Positions 42,375-50,994 are shown, counted from the stretch's first letter. The stretch is DNA of 64,000 nucleotides from Hymenobacter sp. DG25A (GCF_001280305.1 NZ_CP012623.1:620001-684000), one strand, 5' to 3'. The notes: generated from the letters alone by a model not told the origin. Numbers and translations are program-made.

Positions 42375-45014
42375 ATGAAAATTGTAGAACTGCGCACCAT
42401 GCGCGGACCGAGTTACTGGTCGGTCAAACATCACAAACTCATTGTTCTGAAGGTGAACCTGGAGGAGTTTGCCGGTAAGTGGTCGAATGAATTTCCGGGG
42501 TTGGACAAGCGGCTGACGAAGTTACTACCGGATCTGGGGCAGGAGAAAACGCATACCTCCTATACCCAGCAACAAGCGCTGAAACATCCGCCCCTCACGC
42601 AGGAAATGTTGGCTGATGGCGAGCCGCTGGGCCACATCGTTCAGCACGTAGCCCTGGAGTTGCAGCGCTTGGCCGGCATGCCGGTGCATTGGGGCAAGTC
42701 CTACCCGTCGCATGAGCCCGGCGTAGAGTACGTGGTATTCTGCTACCAGGAAGAGCGCGCCGGCCGCCGCGCGGCCGAAGCCGCCGTGGAGATTGTGGAG
42801 TCGCTCTGCAAAAAGCAGAAAGTCAACATCAAGCCAATTATTGACGAGCTGCACGATATCCGGGAAGAAGAATTCTTCGGTCCCAGTACCTACAGCATTG
42901 TGGCCGAGGCCGCCTCGCGCAATATTCCTTACATCCAGCTTAAGAACAGCAACATCATTCAGCTGGGCTACGGGGTAAACCAGAAGCGCATCTGGGCTAC
43001 CACCACTAGCTATACCTCGCACGCCGGGGTAGAGGTGGCCGGCAATAAGAACCGTACCAAAGCCCTGCTGCACGATGCGGGCGTGCCCGTGCCCCGCGGT
43101 ACCACCGTGTACTCGCCCGATGGGCTTCGCGACGCCATTGAGGAACTGGGTTTCCCCATTGTAACCAAGCCGCTGGACGGCAACCATGGCAAAGGTGCCA
43201 GCATCAACATCACCAACTGGAAAGATGCGCTGGCGGGCCTGAAAGCCGCGCAGGTATACTCCAGAGCCGTGATTGTGGAGCAGTTTGTGGTAGGCCATGA
43301 CTACCGCCTGCTGGTAGTGAATGGCAAGCTGGTAGCGGCCGCCCGCCGCACCCCGGCCAGCGTAACCGGCAACGGTAAAAACACCATTCAGCAGCTGATT
43401 GATGAAGTAAACAAAGACCCCCGCCGGGGCGTGGGCCACGAGAAGGTGCTCACCAGTATCAAGGCCGATAAGCACACCGTCGATTTGCTGAAAGGCCAGG
43501 GCCTCACCCTGAAATCGGTGCTGCCGGCCGGCGAAGTAATCTACCTGAAGAGCACGGCCAACATCAGCACCGGCGGCACCGCCACCGATGTAACCGACCT
43601 GGTAGACCCCTACAACGTGCTGCTGGCCGAGCGGGTAGCGGGCATTGTAGGTCTGGATATCTGCGGTATTGATCTGCTGACGACCGACATAGCCATTCCG
43701 CTGAATGAAACCCGCGGGGCCGTAATTGAAGTAAATGCTGCGCCCGGCTTCCGGATGCACATTTCGCCTACCGAAGGGTTGGCCCGCAACGTGGCCGCGC
43801 CCGTGGTGGACATGCTGTTCCCCCGGGGCAGCACCTCGCGCATCCCTATCATTGCCATCACCGGCACCAACGGTAAAACCACTACCACGCGCCTGATTGC
43901 CCATATGGTGTCATCTCGCGGCTACAAAGTGGGCTTTACCACCACCGATGGTATTTACATTCAGGGCCGGCAGCTGCAGAAAGGCGACTGCACCGGCGGC
44001 CAGAGTGCCGAGTTTGTGCTGAAAGATCCCACGGTAAACTTTGCCGTGCTGGAAACCGCCCGCGGCGGTATGCTGCGCTCGGGCTTGGGCTTCCACACCT
44101 GTGACATTGCCGTAGTAACCAACGTGGCCGCTGACCATCTGGGCATGCGCGACATCAACACCGTGGAGGAAATGGCGCAGGTGAAGGGCGTGCTGCCCCG
44201 CACCGTGCGCAAAAGCGGCTGGGCCGTGCTCAACGCCGACGACGACCTGGTGTATGCCATGCGGGAGAAGCTGGATTGCCGCGTGGCCCTGTTCAGCATG
44301 AACGAGCACAGCCCGCGCATTCTGGAGCACGTGGAAAGTGGGGGAGTGGCCGCCGTATTTGAGGAAGGCTACATTTCCATCTACAAAAACAGCTACAAGC
44401 TGCGGATAGACCGCGCCTCGGAGTTTCCGGTAACGTTTGGCGGCCGCGCCCGCTTCAATATCGAAAACTCTCTGGCAACAGCTCTTACCGGCTACCTGTG
44501 CGGCTTCGAGCGCGACGATATCAAAACCGCGCTGCGCACCTTCGTGCCTTCGGCCAGCAAAACGCCGGGCCGCATGAATGAGTACAGGTTTCCTAAGTTT
44601 GATGTTATTGTGGACTATGCGCACAACACGCATGGCATCAGCAAATTTGCCGAGTTCCTCAATGCTACCCCGGCCACCCGTAAAATCGGTATTGTATCGG
44701 GGCTGGGCGACCGGCGCGAAGAGGATACGCTGGGTTTTGCCCGCATTGCCGGCCAGATCTTTGACGAGGTAATTCTGCGGCAGGACCGCGACCTGCGCGG
44801 CAAAACCGCTGAGGAGCTGCGGGAACTGATGACCCGCGGCCTGCGCCTGGACAAGACGGAGCTGCCCATCACCTACATTGAGCATGAAATGGAGGCTATT
44901 GACCATGCCCTGGCCAATGCACCGGAAGGTGCCGTGGTGGTCTTGTTTACCGAAAACATTGCCGGTACCGTAGCGAAGCTGGAAGAGTTTGAATCGAGCC
45001 TAAAAAAGGAGTAA
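42375..45014 (+). CDS. cphA: Cyanophycin synthetase
   Basis: The 879-residue protein has the three-part layout of CphA: an N-terminal domain (about 1-160), an ATP-grasp domain (about 215-475, with GNHGKGASINI and VIEVNAAPGFRMH) and a C-terminal Mur-ligase-like domain with a P-loop GTNGKTTTTR (about 496-505) and ETARGGMLRSG and VDYAHNTHG. It polymerises Asp and Arg into cyanophycin, a storage polymer. The length and motifs agree with true CphA1 enzymes. No cyanophycinase or isoaspartyl dipeptidase gene lies within the window, so degradation is encoded elsewhere or the role differs. The start at 42375 is supported by MKIVELRTMRGPSYWS, the family N-terminus. Confidence 0.95.
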   Translation: MKIVELRTMRGPSYWSVKHHKLIVLKVNLEEFAGKWSNEFPGLDKRLTKLLPDLGQEKTHTSYTQQQALKHPPLTQEMLADGEPLGHIVQHVALELQRLAGMPVHWGKSYPSHEPGVEYVVFCYQEERAGRRAAEAAVEIVESLCKKQKVNIKPIIDELHDIREEEFFGPSTYSIVAEAASRNIPYIQLKNSNIIQLGYGVNQKRIWATTTSYTSHAGVEVAGNKNRTKALLHDAGVPVPRGTTVYSPDGLRDAIEELGFPIVTKPLDGNHGKGASINITNWKDALAGLKAAQVYSRAVIVEQFVVGHDYRLLVVNGKLVAAARRTPASVTGNGKNTIQQLIDEVNKDPRRGVGHEKVLTSIKADKHTVDLLKGQGLTLKSVLPAGEVIYLKSTANISTGGTATDVTDLVDPYNVLLAERVAGIVGLDICGIDLLTTDIAIPLNETRGAVIEVNAAPGFRMHISPTEGLARNVAAPVVDMLFPRGSTSRIPIIAITGTNGKTTTTRLIAHMVSSRGYKVGFTTTDGIYIQGRQLQKGDCTGGQSAEFVLKDPTVNFAVLETARGGMLRSGLGFHTCDIAVVTNVAADHLGMRDINTVEEMAQVKGVLPRTVRKSGWAVLNADDDLVYAMREKLDCRVALFSMNEHSPRILEHVESGGVAAVFEEGYISIYKNSYKLRIDRASEFPVTFGGRARFNIENSLATALTGYLCGFERDDIKTALRTFVPSASKTPGRMNEYRFPKFDVIVDYAHNTHGISKFAEFLNATPATRKIGIVSGLGDRREEDTLGFARIAGQIFDEVILRQDRDLRGKTAEELRELMTRGLRLDKTELPITYIEHEMEAIDHALANAPEGAVVVLFTENIAGTVAKLEEFESSLKKE

Positions 45015-45034
45015 GCACCACGCTTATACTTGAC

Positions 45035-45074
45035 ACAAAAAAGCCCCGCTACAATCTGTAGCGGGGCTTTTTTG
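45035..45074. terminator. Bidirectional terminator (cphA / coiled-coil gene)
   Basis: AAGCCCCGCTAC with GTAGCGGGGCTT around a short loop, flanked by A and T runs, lies between convergent genes. Confidence 0.92.
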
Positions 45075-45121
45075 TTGCGTGGATAAAGAAATAGAAGGCT
45101 GGCCTCCTGGTCCTGTTTCGT

Positions 45122-46069
45122 CTACTTCAGGGTGAACTTGGTCGTGCCAATCAGGTAGCCATCCGCGTAAAGCTCTACGGTATGCACGCCGGGCTTGTAC
45201 TCCGTGCCTTTGGCGTACACAAACTGTACGTTCTGCTTGGTGTTGTCGAACACCATGTCCTGCTTGGCGGTGTAGAAGGCTTCAGCGCCATCTACCATAA
45301 ACGTGCCGCCGCCGGTGCTCAGGTTATACAGGGCCGAGCCGTCGGGCTCAATCAGGCGCATCATGATTTGCTTGGTTTCCTTCGGGGCCACATCGTTGCG
45401 GGCCAGGTTGAAGGCTACCTTCACTTTTTCAACACGCTTGGCTTTGAACACGTCCTCGTCGTCGTCCTTCTCCTTACCGCGGGAGTTGATAACGTTTACC
45501 CGGATGTTCTCGGCCTGCAGCCGCGACGCAATGTTTACCTTCTCGTTTAGCTCTTGGTTGGTGCGGGCAATGGTGGTAATGGTGTCGGTGAGCTTGTTCT
45601 GCCGCTCTTTCAGGGTAGTCGTCTCCGTATACAGAGCCTCATTATCCGACTTCAGCTTGGCAATTTCCTCGTCTTTCTGCTTAAGCTGGCGCTCAAAGTT
45701 GCTGGCCCGGTCGCGGAAGCGCTTCTGCTCCGAGAGGGTAAAGCTGCCGGCCCGGAAGGAGCGCAGCTTCAGCAGATCCGCATTAATGGAGGCAATTTTG
45801 TTTTCCAGCGAGTCGTTGGCCAGGCCCATGGACTGAACTTCCTGGCTCTGGCGCTCAAAATCGGCTTTCAGGGCTTCGTACTGCTTGATTTGCTCTTCCA
45901 GCTTGGCGTCTTTGGCTTGCACATCAGCGGTGAGCTGCTCATTTTGCTTGCCCTTTTGCTGATTCATGTAGAAAAGGACGCCGTTGATGCCCAGTAGCAC
46001 CAGAATGAGGGCTACTACCAGCAGCACGCGGCTGTTATTCTTGGGCTCCGGATTTTGGGCTTGTTCCAT
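45122..46069 (-). CDS. Membrane-anchored coiled-coil protein
   Basis: A 315-residue protein with a short cytoplasmic N-terminus, one membrane segment (about 14-34), a long coiled coil (about 38-195, heptads rich in Glu, Lys, Gln and Leu), and a C-terminal beta-rich domain of about 110 residues with VKVAFNLARNDVAPKETKQIMMRLIEPDG and HTVELYADGYLIGTTKFTLK. The domain resembles an Ig-like fold. No family name is certain. The protein should span part of the periplasm. A consensus promoter lies 56-63 nt before its start, and the leader holds a hairpin. Confidence 0.75.
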   Translation of the reverse strand: MEQAQNPEPKNNSRVLLVVALILVLLGINGVLFYMNQQKGKQNEQLTADVQAKDAKLEEQIKQYEALKADFERQSQEVQSMGLANDSLENKIASINADLLKLRSFRAGSFTLSEQKRFRDRASNFERQLKQKDEEIAKLKSDNEALYTETTTLKERQNKLTDTITTIARTNQELNEKVNIASRLQAENIRVNVINSRGKEKDDDEDVFKAKRVEKVKVAFNLARNDVAPKETKQIMMRLIEPDGSALYNLSTGGGTFMVDGAEAFYTAKQDMVFDNTKQNVQFVYAKGTEYKPGVHTVELYADGYLIGTTKFTLK

Positions 46070-46089
46070 TAGAAAGGGGTTAAGTTAAA

Positions 46090-46104
46090 CCCGGACAATC
46101 CGGG
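46090..46104 (-). promoter_or_regulatory. Hairpin in the leader of the coiled-coil gene
   Basis: CCCGGA pairs with TCCGGG around a three-base loop. On the minus strand it lies between the predicted transcription start and the start codon at 46069. A regulatory role is inferred only. Confidence 0.4.
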
Positions 46105-46105
46105 C

Positions 46106-46126
46106 TGTGCGTTACCTTTACGCACA
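46106..46126. promoter_or_regulatory. Possible operator between divergent genes
   Basis: TGTGCGT and ACGCACA form a perfect 7-bp inverted repeat around a seven-base spacer that carries TACCTTT, part of a near -7 box for the plus-strand gene. It overlaps the last bases of the -7 box of the minus-strand gene (46125-46132). Confidence 0.5.
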
Positions 46127-46152
46127 AAAATAAAGGGATTGGCTGCCCACGC
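46125..46152 (-). promoter_or_regulatory. Promoter of the coiled-coil gene
   Basis: The minus strand has TATTTTTG (46125-46132), a full match to TAnnTTTG, and a CTTG at about 46152-46155 as a possible -33 box with 19 nt between. Confidence 0.6.
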
Positions 46153-46180
46153 AAGAGGGTGCCCGAAAATACATACTTCT

Positions 46181-46792
46181 ATGCAAGTTGCACCAACCCT
46201 CGATGCGTCCTATTGGCGCCGCAGATACGAAGCCGGCCGCACCGGTTGGGATGCGGGTGCTATTACCCCGCCGCTGCAGGCGTATTTTGAGCAGCTGACT
46301 GGCCCCGATGACCGCCGTATTCTTATTCCAGGGGCCGGCAGGGCCTATGAGGCCGAGTATTTGCACCGGCAGGGGTATACTAATGTGTGGGTGGTTGATA
46401 TTGCCCCAGAGCCCCTGCAGGAACTGCGTAACCGCGTCCCGGATTTTCCGGTAGAACACCTCCTGCTACAGGATTTTTTCCAGTTGGAGCCCCAACCGCC
46501 CTTTGATCTTATTGTAGAGCAAACGTTTTTTTGCGCCCTGCCTCCCCATCTGCGGCCCGCATATGCGGCGCAATGTGCCCGTTTACTGGTGCCGGGCGGT
46601 ACCCTGATGGGCCTTTTGTTCCAGAAAGATTTTGGTTCTTCCGTAGAGCCTCCGTTTGGCGGCACTCCGGAAGAGTACCGGGGCTACTTTGCTCCTTATT
46701 TCGATTTTCATCATTTCGACACGGCGTATAACTCCATTCCGCCTCGTCAGGGCGCGGAGTTATTTATCTGCCTGAAGAAAAAATTCAGCTGA
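46181..46792 (+). CDS. TPMT-family SAM-dependent methyltransferase
   Basis: I start at the ATG at 46181 (MQVAPTLDASYW); the open frame goes back to 46139. The 203-residue product shows the thiopurine-methyltransferase-like N-terminal block YWRRRYEAGRTGWDAG, the SAM-binding RILIPGAGRAYEAEYL and a central FDLIVEQTFFCALPPHLR. Members methylate sulphur, selenium, tellurium or halide acceptors. It ends 16 nt before kdsA and probably shares its transcript, which has no obvious functional meaning. Confidence 0.88.
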   Translation: MQVAPTLDASYWRRRYEAGRTGWDAGAITPPLQAYFEQLTGPDDRRILIPGAGRAYEAEYLHRQGYTNVWVVDIAPEPLQELRNRVPDFPVEHLLLQDFFQLEPQPPFDLIVEQTFFCALPPHLRPAYAAQCARLLVPGGTLMGLLFQKDFGSSVEPPFGGTPEEYRGYFAPYFDFHHFDTAYNSIPPRQGAELFICLKKKFS

Positions 46793-46808
46793 TTTACTTC
46801 GACCTCCT

Positions 46809-47633
46809 ATGCTCACCACTCTCGCCAACCACCTGCCGCACTTCCGGCATACCAACTCCGGTCAGTTCTTTCTGATGGCCGGCCCCTGCGTTATTGAGGG
46901 GGAAGACATGGCCCTGCGCATTGCAGAGCAGGTGCGGCGCCTCACCGATAAGTATCAGATTCCCTACATCTTCAAGGGCTCTTACCGCAAAGCCAACCGT
47001 TCCCGCCTCGATTCCTTTACCGGTATCGGCGACGAAACGGCGCTGCGCATTCTGCAGAAGGTAGGCCGCGAGATGGGCGTGCCCACCGTTACGGATATTC
47101 ATGAATCCGGGGAGGCAGCCCTGGCCGCTGAGTACGTGGATGTGCTGCAGATTCCTGCCTTCCTGTGCCGCCAGACTGATTTGCTGACCGCCGCTGCGGC
47201 CACGGGCAAAGTGGTGAACATCAAAAAAGGGCAGTTTCTGAACGGGGAGGCCATGCAGTTTGCCGTGGATAAAGTACACCAGACCAGCAATTCGCCCGTC
47301 ATCCTCACCGACCGGGGCAACTCCTTTGGTTATTCTGACCTGGTGGTGGACTTCCGCAACCTGCCGGCTATGCGTGCTTTTGATGTGCCCGTGGTGATGG
47401 ACGTAACCCACTCCCTGCAGCGCCCCAACCAAAGCAGCGGTGTAACCGGCGGCCAGCCCGCCCTCATCGAAACCATTGCCAAAGCCGCCATTGCCGTAGG
47501 CGCCGACGGCCTGTTCATTGAAACGCACCCCACGCCCGCTACCGCCAAGTCCGACGGGGCCAACATGCTGCCCCTGGATCAGCTGGAGGCCCTGCTGGTG
47601 AAGCTCACGCGCGTTCGGGAGGCCATTCGCTAA
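46809..47633 (+). CDS. kdsA: 3-deoxy-8-phosphooctulonate synthase
   Basis: The 274-residue protein matches KdsA: MAGPCVIEGEDMALRIAE, the FKGSYRKANRSRLDSFTG block, then IPAFLCRQTDLL and VVMDVTHSLQRPN, with a C-terminal FIETHPTPATAKSDGANM. It condenses PEP and arabinose 5-phosphate to Kdo-8-phosphate for lipopolysaccharide. The presence of kdsA indicates an LPS outer membrane. Its start lies 16 nt after the methyltransferase stop. Confidence 0.96.
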   Translation: MLTTLANHLPHFRHTNSGQFFLMAGPCVIEGEDMALRIAEQVRRLTDKYQIPYIFKGSYRKANRSRLDSFTGIGDETALRILQKVGREMGVPTVTDIHESGEAALAAEYVDVLQIPAFLCRQTDLLTAAAATGKVVNIKKGQFLNGEAMQFAVDKVHQTSNSPVILTDRGNSFGYSDLVVDFRNLPAMRAFDVPVVMDVTHSLQRPNQSSGVTGGQPALIETIAKAAIAVGADGLFIETHPTPATAKSDGANMLPLDQLEALLVKLTRVREAIR

Positions 47634-47650
47634 CGCAGCATTGCGGTAGT

Positions 47651-47706
47651 CTAAACACCAGAAGCCCGGCTGCTACGTGTGTAGCAGCCGGGCTTCTGGT
47701 GTTTAG
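47651..47706. terminator. Perfect 26-bp hairpin after kdsA
   Basis: 47651-47676 and 47681-47706 are exact inverted copies around the loop GTGT. No strong T run follows on either strand, yet its location between the convergent kdsA and curlin genes fits a terminator or RNA-stability element. Confidence 0.75.
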
Positions 47707-47725
47707 GAGAGAGTAGGGGAATAAA

Positions 47726-48709
47726 TTAAGGATGATCCTGACGGACGGTAGCGGTGTTGTTGTTGCCCACCTGCAGAATAGCGCTGCTCTGCCCGTTGCT
47801 GCCTTGCCACACCTGCGCGGTATTAAAATCGCCTAGCTGGGCCTGCACGGCCGTATTGTTATTGCCATCCTGGTCTATGGTAGCTGCGTTGGCCATTCCT
47901 TCCTGGTATTGAAAGGCCAGGTTGCCGTCGCCGTGCTGACTCGTAGAGGCTTCGTTGCCATTACCAAACTGCATCTGAAGCGACGCATTAGCATTGCCAA
48001 CCTGGGTCAGCGAAGCAATATTATTAGCCCCTTCCTGAATCTGCAGGCCAATATTGTCATCCCCTTCCTGATAAATATCGGCCTTGTTTTCGCTGCCCGT
48101 CCCTTGGTACTGAGTGGCCAGGTTGCCATTGCCTTGTTGGGTGATGCTAGCCCGGTTTGACAAATCATACTGTTCCTGATAGGCACTGTTGCTATTGCCC
48201 GTGGTGCTGATGGTCGCCACGTTAAAGTTGCCAAACTGCTGTTGCTCGCTGTAATTTAAGTTGCCTGTCTGCTCGGTTGAGGCCTCATTCCCCCGGCCAT
48301 ATTGATATTGGATAGCATTGTTCTGGTTGCCGGTTTGCGTAGCTACCCCCAGGTTCCCTACTACCTTCTGGGTCTGGTCAATCTTGTTTTCATTGCCGGT
48401 TTGCGTGGCCTCTAATTGGTTGATGAGGTCGGCACCATCGCCTAGTTGCTGTTGGGTTATGACGTTGGAATTTCCTTTCTGAAAGGCCAGCACCTTGGAG
48501 GAAATCTGTCCGGATTGCAACTGCTCAATGCTGTTGTCGTCACCGATCTGCTCAGCGGCGGCCTGGTTTCGTTCGCCCACCTGCGTAACAGTGGTCAGAT
48601 TGTCGTTGCCGGTTTGCGCAACCGTGCTGGTGTTTTCCTGCGCCCGAACTGTTTGGGCGGCTACACATAAGGTGGCCAGTAGGAGGCCGCGGGTGATATA
48701 GTTGATCAT
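47726..48709 (-). CDS. Curlin-repeat (CsgA/CsgB-like) secreted protein
   Basis: A 327-residue protein with a signal peptide (cut near VRAQ, about 23) and then about 12-13 curlin repeats, each built around a Gln-x-Gly-x-x-Asn pattern such as QTGNDN, QVGERN, QIGDDN and QKGNSN. Repeats are Asn-, Gln- and Gly-rich and spaced about 22-24 residues, the beta-strand-loop unit of amyloid subunits. Curli-like fibres form extracellular matrix. No csgG, csgE, csgF or csgD homologue is in the window. Its longer upstream gap is AT-rich and may hold a regulated promoter. Confidence 0.9.
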   Translation of the reverse strand: MINYITRGLLLATLCVAAQTVRAQENTSTVAQTGNDNLTTVTQVGERNQAAAEQIGDDNSIEQLQSGQISSKVLAFQKGNSNVITQQQLGDGADLINQLEATQTGNENKIDQTQKVVGNLGVATQTGNQNNAIQYQYGRGNEASTEQTGNLNYSEQQQFGNFNVATISTTGNSNSAYQEQYDLSNRASITQQGNGNLATQYQGTGSENKADIYQEGDDNIGLQIQEGANNIASLTQVGNANASLQMQFGNGNEASTSQHGDGNLAFQYQEGMANAATIDQDGNNNTAVQAQLGDFNTAQVWQGSNGQSSAILQVGNNNTATVRQDHP

Positions 48710-48845
48710 AAGTAAAAGGGATAAAGGGTTGATAAATACATTTAGTTAAAATTAATATTTTAAAAGTTATAATAAATGTACTTTTTAATAAGATTATGAC
48801 GTGTTTTCCATTGCATGCCACAGAGCGTGAGCAGGCCATAGGGCT

Positions 48846-48872
48846 AAAGAAAAAGCCCTGCGGTTGCAGAGT
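48846..48872 (-). terminator. Short terminator of the methyltransferase gene
   Basis: A small stem with CTGC/GCAG and one extra pair is followed on the minus strand by a TTTTTCTTT run, 33 nt past the methyltransferase stop. Confidence 0.5.
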
Positions 48873-48904
48873 TTTCCAGTCAGAATAAGCAGGAAATGAG
48901 AATA

Positions 48905-49735
48905 TCAGGCGGATAAGCGGCGGGTACTTTCCAACAAGTTATCCACGGGGTTGTCAAAGCGCAGGGTGAAATGCTGCTTGGGTTGCTTCCGCCGGAAGAA
49001 AACCAGCCCCACGTGGAACAGATCAATGGTAAGCTGCACCTGAGGATGGGCCTGAATGGAGGCCCAGGCGCGCTCCATTTCGGCAGACCAGTGGATATCA
49101 TCAAATACAAAGACGCTTCCCTCGGTGCTGCGCGCCAGGCACTGCTCAAAATAGCGCATGGTGGGCTCGTAGCGGTGGTTGCCATCGAAGAAGGCAAAGT
49201 CCAGCGACTCCGGCAGCGCCTGCAGGGCTGGCTCCAGGGTTTCATCCAGGTTGCCCAGTACCAGCTCCACGTTTGGCAGGGCCAGCTGCTCAAACGTCTG
49301 CCGGGCTACTGCGGCGGTTTGAGGGCAGCCTTCAAAGCTGATAACCCGGGCGCGGGAATCGGCGGCGGCTAGGTAGGCGGTGGTGAGGCCGAGGGAGGTG
49401 CCCAGCTCCAGCACCGTGCGGGGCTGAAAATGATTCACCAACCGAAACAACAGCTGGGCCAGAGCCGCGGGCTTGGCGGCCGTGCGGGCTATGTCGCGCA
49501 CAGGGCGCTGCCGGCCGGCTCCCGTATGGGAACCAGCGCCAAAGTCGCGCACCAACAGGATTTGCGGGCTCTGGCGCAGCTCCTGCCGCCGGGCTTCAAT
49601 GGCCCCAAAAGCGGCAAACGCACCCCGATGATTAATAACGTGGGTATAGAGACCAAAAACGAACGGGGAATGCAGACCGTGCGCATTCCCCGAGCGGAGC
49701 AAAAACCGGAAGTAACTGATTGCCTGATGCAGCAA
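48905..49735 (-). CDS. Class I SAM-dependent methyltransferase (O-methyltransferase-like)
   Basis: A 276-residue protein with a Rossmann SAM-binding region: TVLELGTSLGLTTAYLA (about 115-131), VISFEGCP and later FAFFDGNHRYEPTMRYF, as in the small O-methyltransferase family. Acceptor unknown. The start is uncertain: the only in-frame start near the N-terminus is TTG at 49735; no ATG is present. It lies 51 nt downstream of the apaG gene on the same strand, probably one transcript. Confidence 0.83.
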   Translation of the reverse strand: MLHQAISYFRFLLRSGNAHGLHSPFVFGLYTHVINHRGAFAAFGAIEARRQELRQSPQILLVRDFGAGSHTGAGRQRPVRDIARTAAKPAALAQLLFRLVNHFQPRTVLELGTSLGLTTAYLAAADSRARVISFEGCPQTAAVARQTFEQLALPNVELVLGNLDETLEPALQALPESLDFAFFDGNHRYEPTMRYFEQCLARSTEGSVFVFDDIHWSAEMERAWASIQAHPQVQLTIDLFHVGLVFFRRKQPKQHFTLRFDNPVDNLLESTRRLSA

Positions 49736-49786
49736 GGAGAAGATTCTAAAAGGAGGGTATCGGCTTCAGCAGGCCAAATGCAGGAG

Positions 49787-50173
49787 CTAGTTGAGGCGGA
49801 AAGGCACCACCAGGGTAAATTCGGGAATCTCCACGTCAAAGCGGCTGCCATCTACCAGGCGCTCCATCTGGTAGGTGCCGCGCATCTTGCCCATGCCACT
49901 CTTGAGGTTGCAGCCCGAGACATACTGGTGCGCCTCGCTGGGCTCCAGCACGGGCTGCTGGCCCACCACGCCTTCGCCTTCCACTTCGCGCACCACGCCA
50001 TTGGCATCGTAGATGAACCAATGGCGGCGCAGGAGTTTCACGGTATATTCGCCGTTATTGCGAATGTCAATCTTATAGGCAAACACAAAGTGCTCCTGAC
50101 TGGGGCTGGAATAATCGGGTAGATAGTTGGTCGTAACACTTACGGTTACTCCCTGCGTAGTGGTCGTATTCAT
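49787..50173 (-). CDS. apaG: ApaG-domain protein
   Basis: I start at the ATG at 50173 (MNTTTTQGVTVSVTTNY). The 128-residue protein consists of one ApaG domain (FnIII-like fold) with the family blocks FAYKIDIRNNGEYTVKLLRR, WFIYDANG, VVGQQPVLEPSEAHQYVSG and MGKMRGTYQMERLVDG. In enterobacteria it is linked to Co/Mg efflux and diadenosine polyphosphate metabolism; the exact role is unknown. It is divergent from ung. Confidence 0.93.
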   Translation of the reverse strand: MNTTTTQGVTVSVTTNYLPDYSSPSQEHFVFAYKIDIRNNGEYTVKLLRRHWFIYDANGVVREVEGEGVVGQQPVLEPSEAHQYVSGCNLKSGMGKMRGTYQMERLVDGSRFDVEIPEFTLVVPFRLN

Positions 50174-50284
50174 GACTCCTGAGCTATGCGGTGAAGAACG
50201 TAACACCCGGGGGCGAAATTTGGTTTATGTACGCAAATCCGGGCCGTCTAGGCTTACCAAAACTTCAATAACTGTTTTTCTGGT

Positions 50285-50950
50285 ATGAATGTAAAGATAG
50301 AAGAAAGCTGGCGTAAGGTACTCGCTGACGAGTTCGAAAAACCATATTTTCAGCACCTCACGGCTTTTCTTCGGGGAGAGTATGCTACGGCTACCGTATA
50401 CCCGCCCGGCCCGCAGATTTTTCATGCCTTTGAGGCTTGCCCCTTCGATAAGGTGGAGGTGGTAATCCTGGGTCAGGACCCTTACCACGGCAAGGGGCAG
50501 GCCCATGGGCTGGCCTTCTCAGTAGCCGAGGGAGTGCGCACCCCGCCTTCCCTGCAAAATGTTTTCAAGGAGCTGCAGGAAGACATACCCGGCACGCCCC
50601 CGCCCCCCAACGGCAACCTCGACCGGTGGGCCCAGCAGGGCGTATTGCTGCTCAATGCCACGCTCACGGTACGCGCTGGGGAGCCCGGCTCTCACCAAAA
50701 GAAAGGCTGGGAGCAGTTTACCGATGTGGCTATTCAGAAAGTATCGGAGCTGAAGGAAAACGTGGTGTTTATTCTGTGGGGGGCCTACGCTCAGAAAAAG
50801 GGCGAAATCATTGATACCAGCAAGCACCTGGTGCTGAAAGCCGCCCATCCATCCCCCTACGCCGCCGACCGGGGCTTCTTCGGCTCCCGGCCCTTCAGCA
50901 AAACCAACGAATACCTTATAGCCCACGGCAAACACCCCATTCAGTGGTAA
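50285..50950 (+). CDS. ung: Uracil-DNA glycosylase, family 1
   Basis: The 221-residue enzyme has the catalytic motif GQDPYHGKGQAHGLAFS with Asp65 and the second motif HPSPYAADRGFFGSRPFSKTNEYL with His188. It removes uracil from DNA and starts base excision repair. Length and all sites are normal. It is divergent from apaG and convergent with lepB. Confidence 0.97.
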   Translation: MNVKIEESWRKVLADEFEKPYFQHLTAFLRGEYATATVYPPGPQIFHAFEACPFDKVEVVILGQDPYHGKGQAHGLAFSVAEGVRTPPSLQNVFKELQEDIPGTPPPPNGNLDRWAQQGVLLLNATLTVRAGEPGSHQKKGWEQFTDVAIQKVSELKENVVFILWGAYAQKKGEIIDTSKHLVLKAAHPSPYAADRGFFGSRPFSKTNEYLIAHGKHPIQW

Positions 50951-50962
50951 TGCATCTACAAG

Positions 50963-50994
50963 AAAAAAGCCTCGCACACTGCGAGGCTTTTTTT
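50963..50994. terminator. Bidirectional terminator (ung / lepB)
   Basis: A stem with AGCCTCGCA and TGCGAGGCT, three-base loop, A run on the left and T run on the right. It lies between the convergent ung and lepB genes. Confidence 0.93.

Noticed and set aside
42525..43904. A 459-residue antisense frame in cphA
   Set aside because: Shadow of cphA, which has complete ATP-grasp and Mur-ligase motifs.
49009..49023. CACGTGGAACA resembling half of a parS site
   Set aside because: Only one half of the 16-bp palindrome matches, and it lies inside the methyltransferase coding sequence; a full parS was not found in the window.
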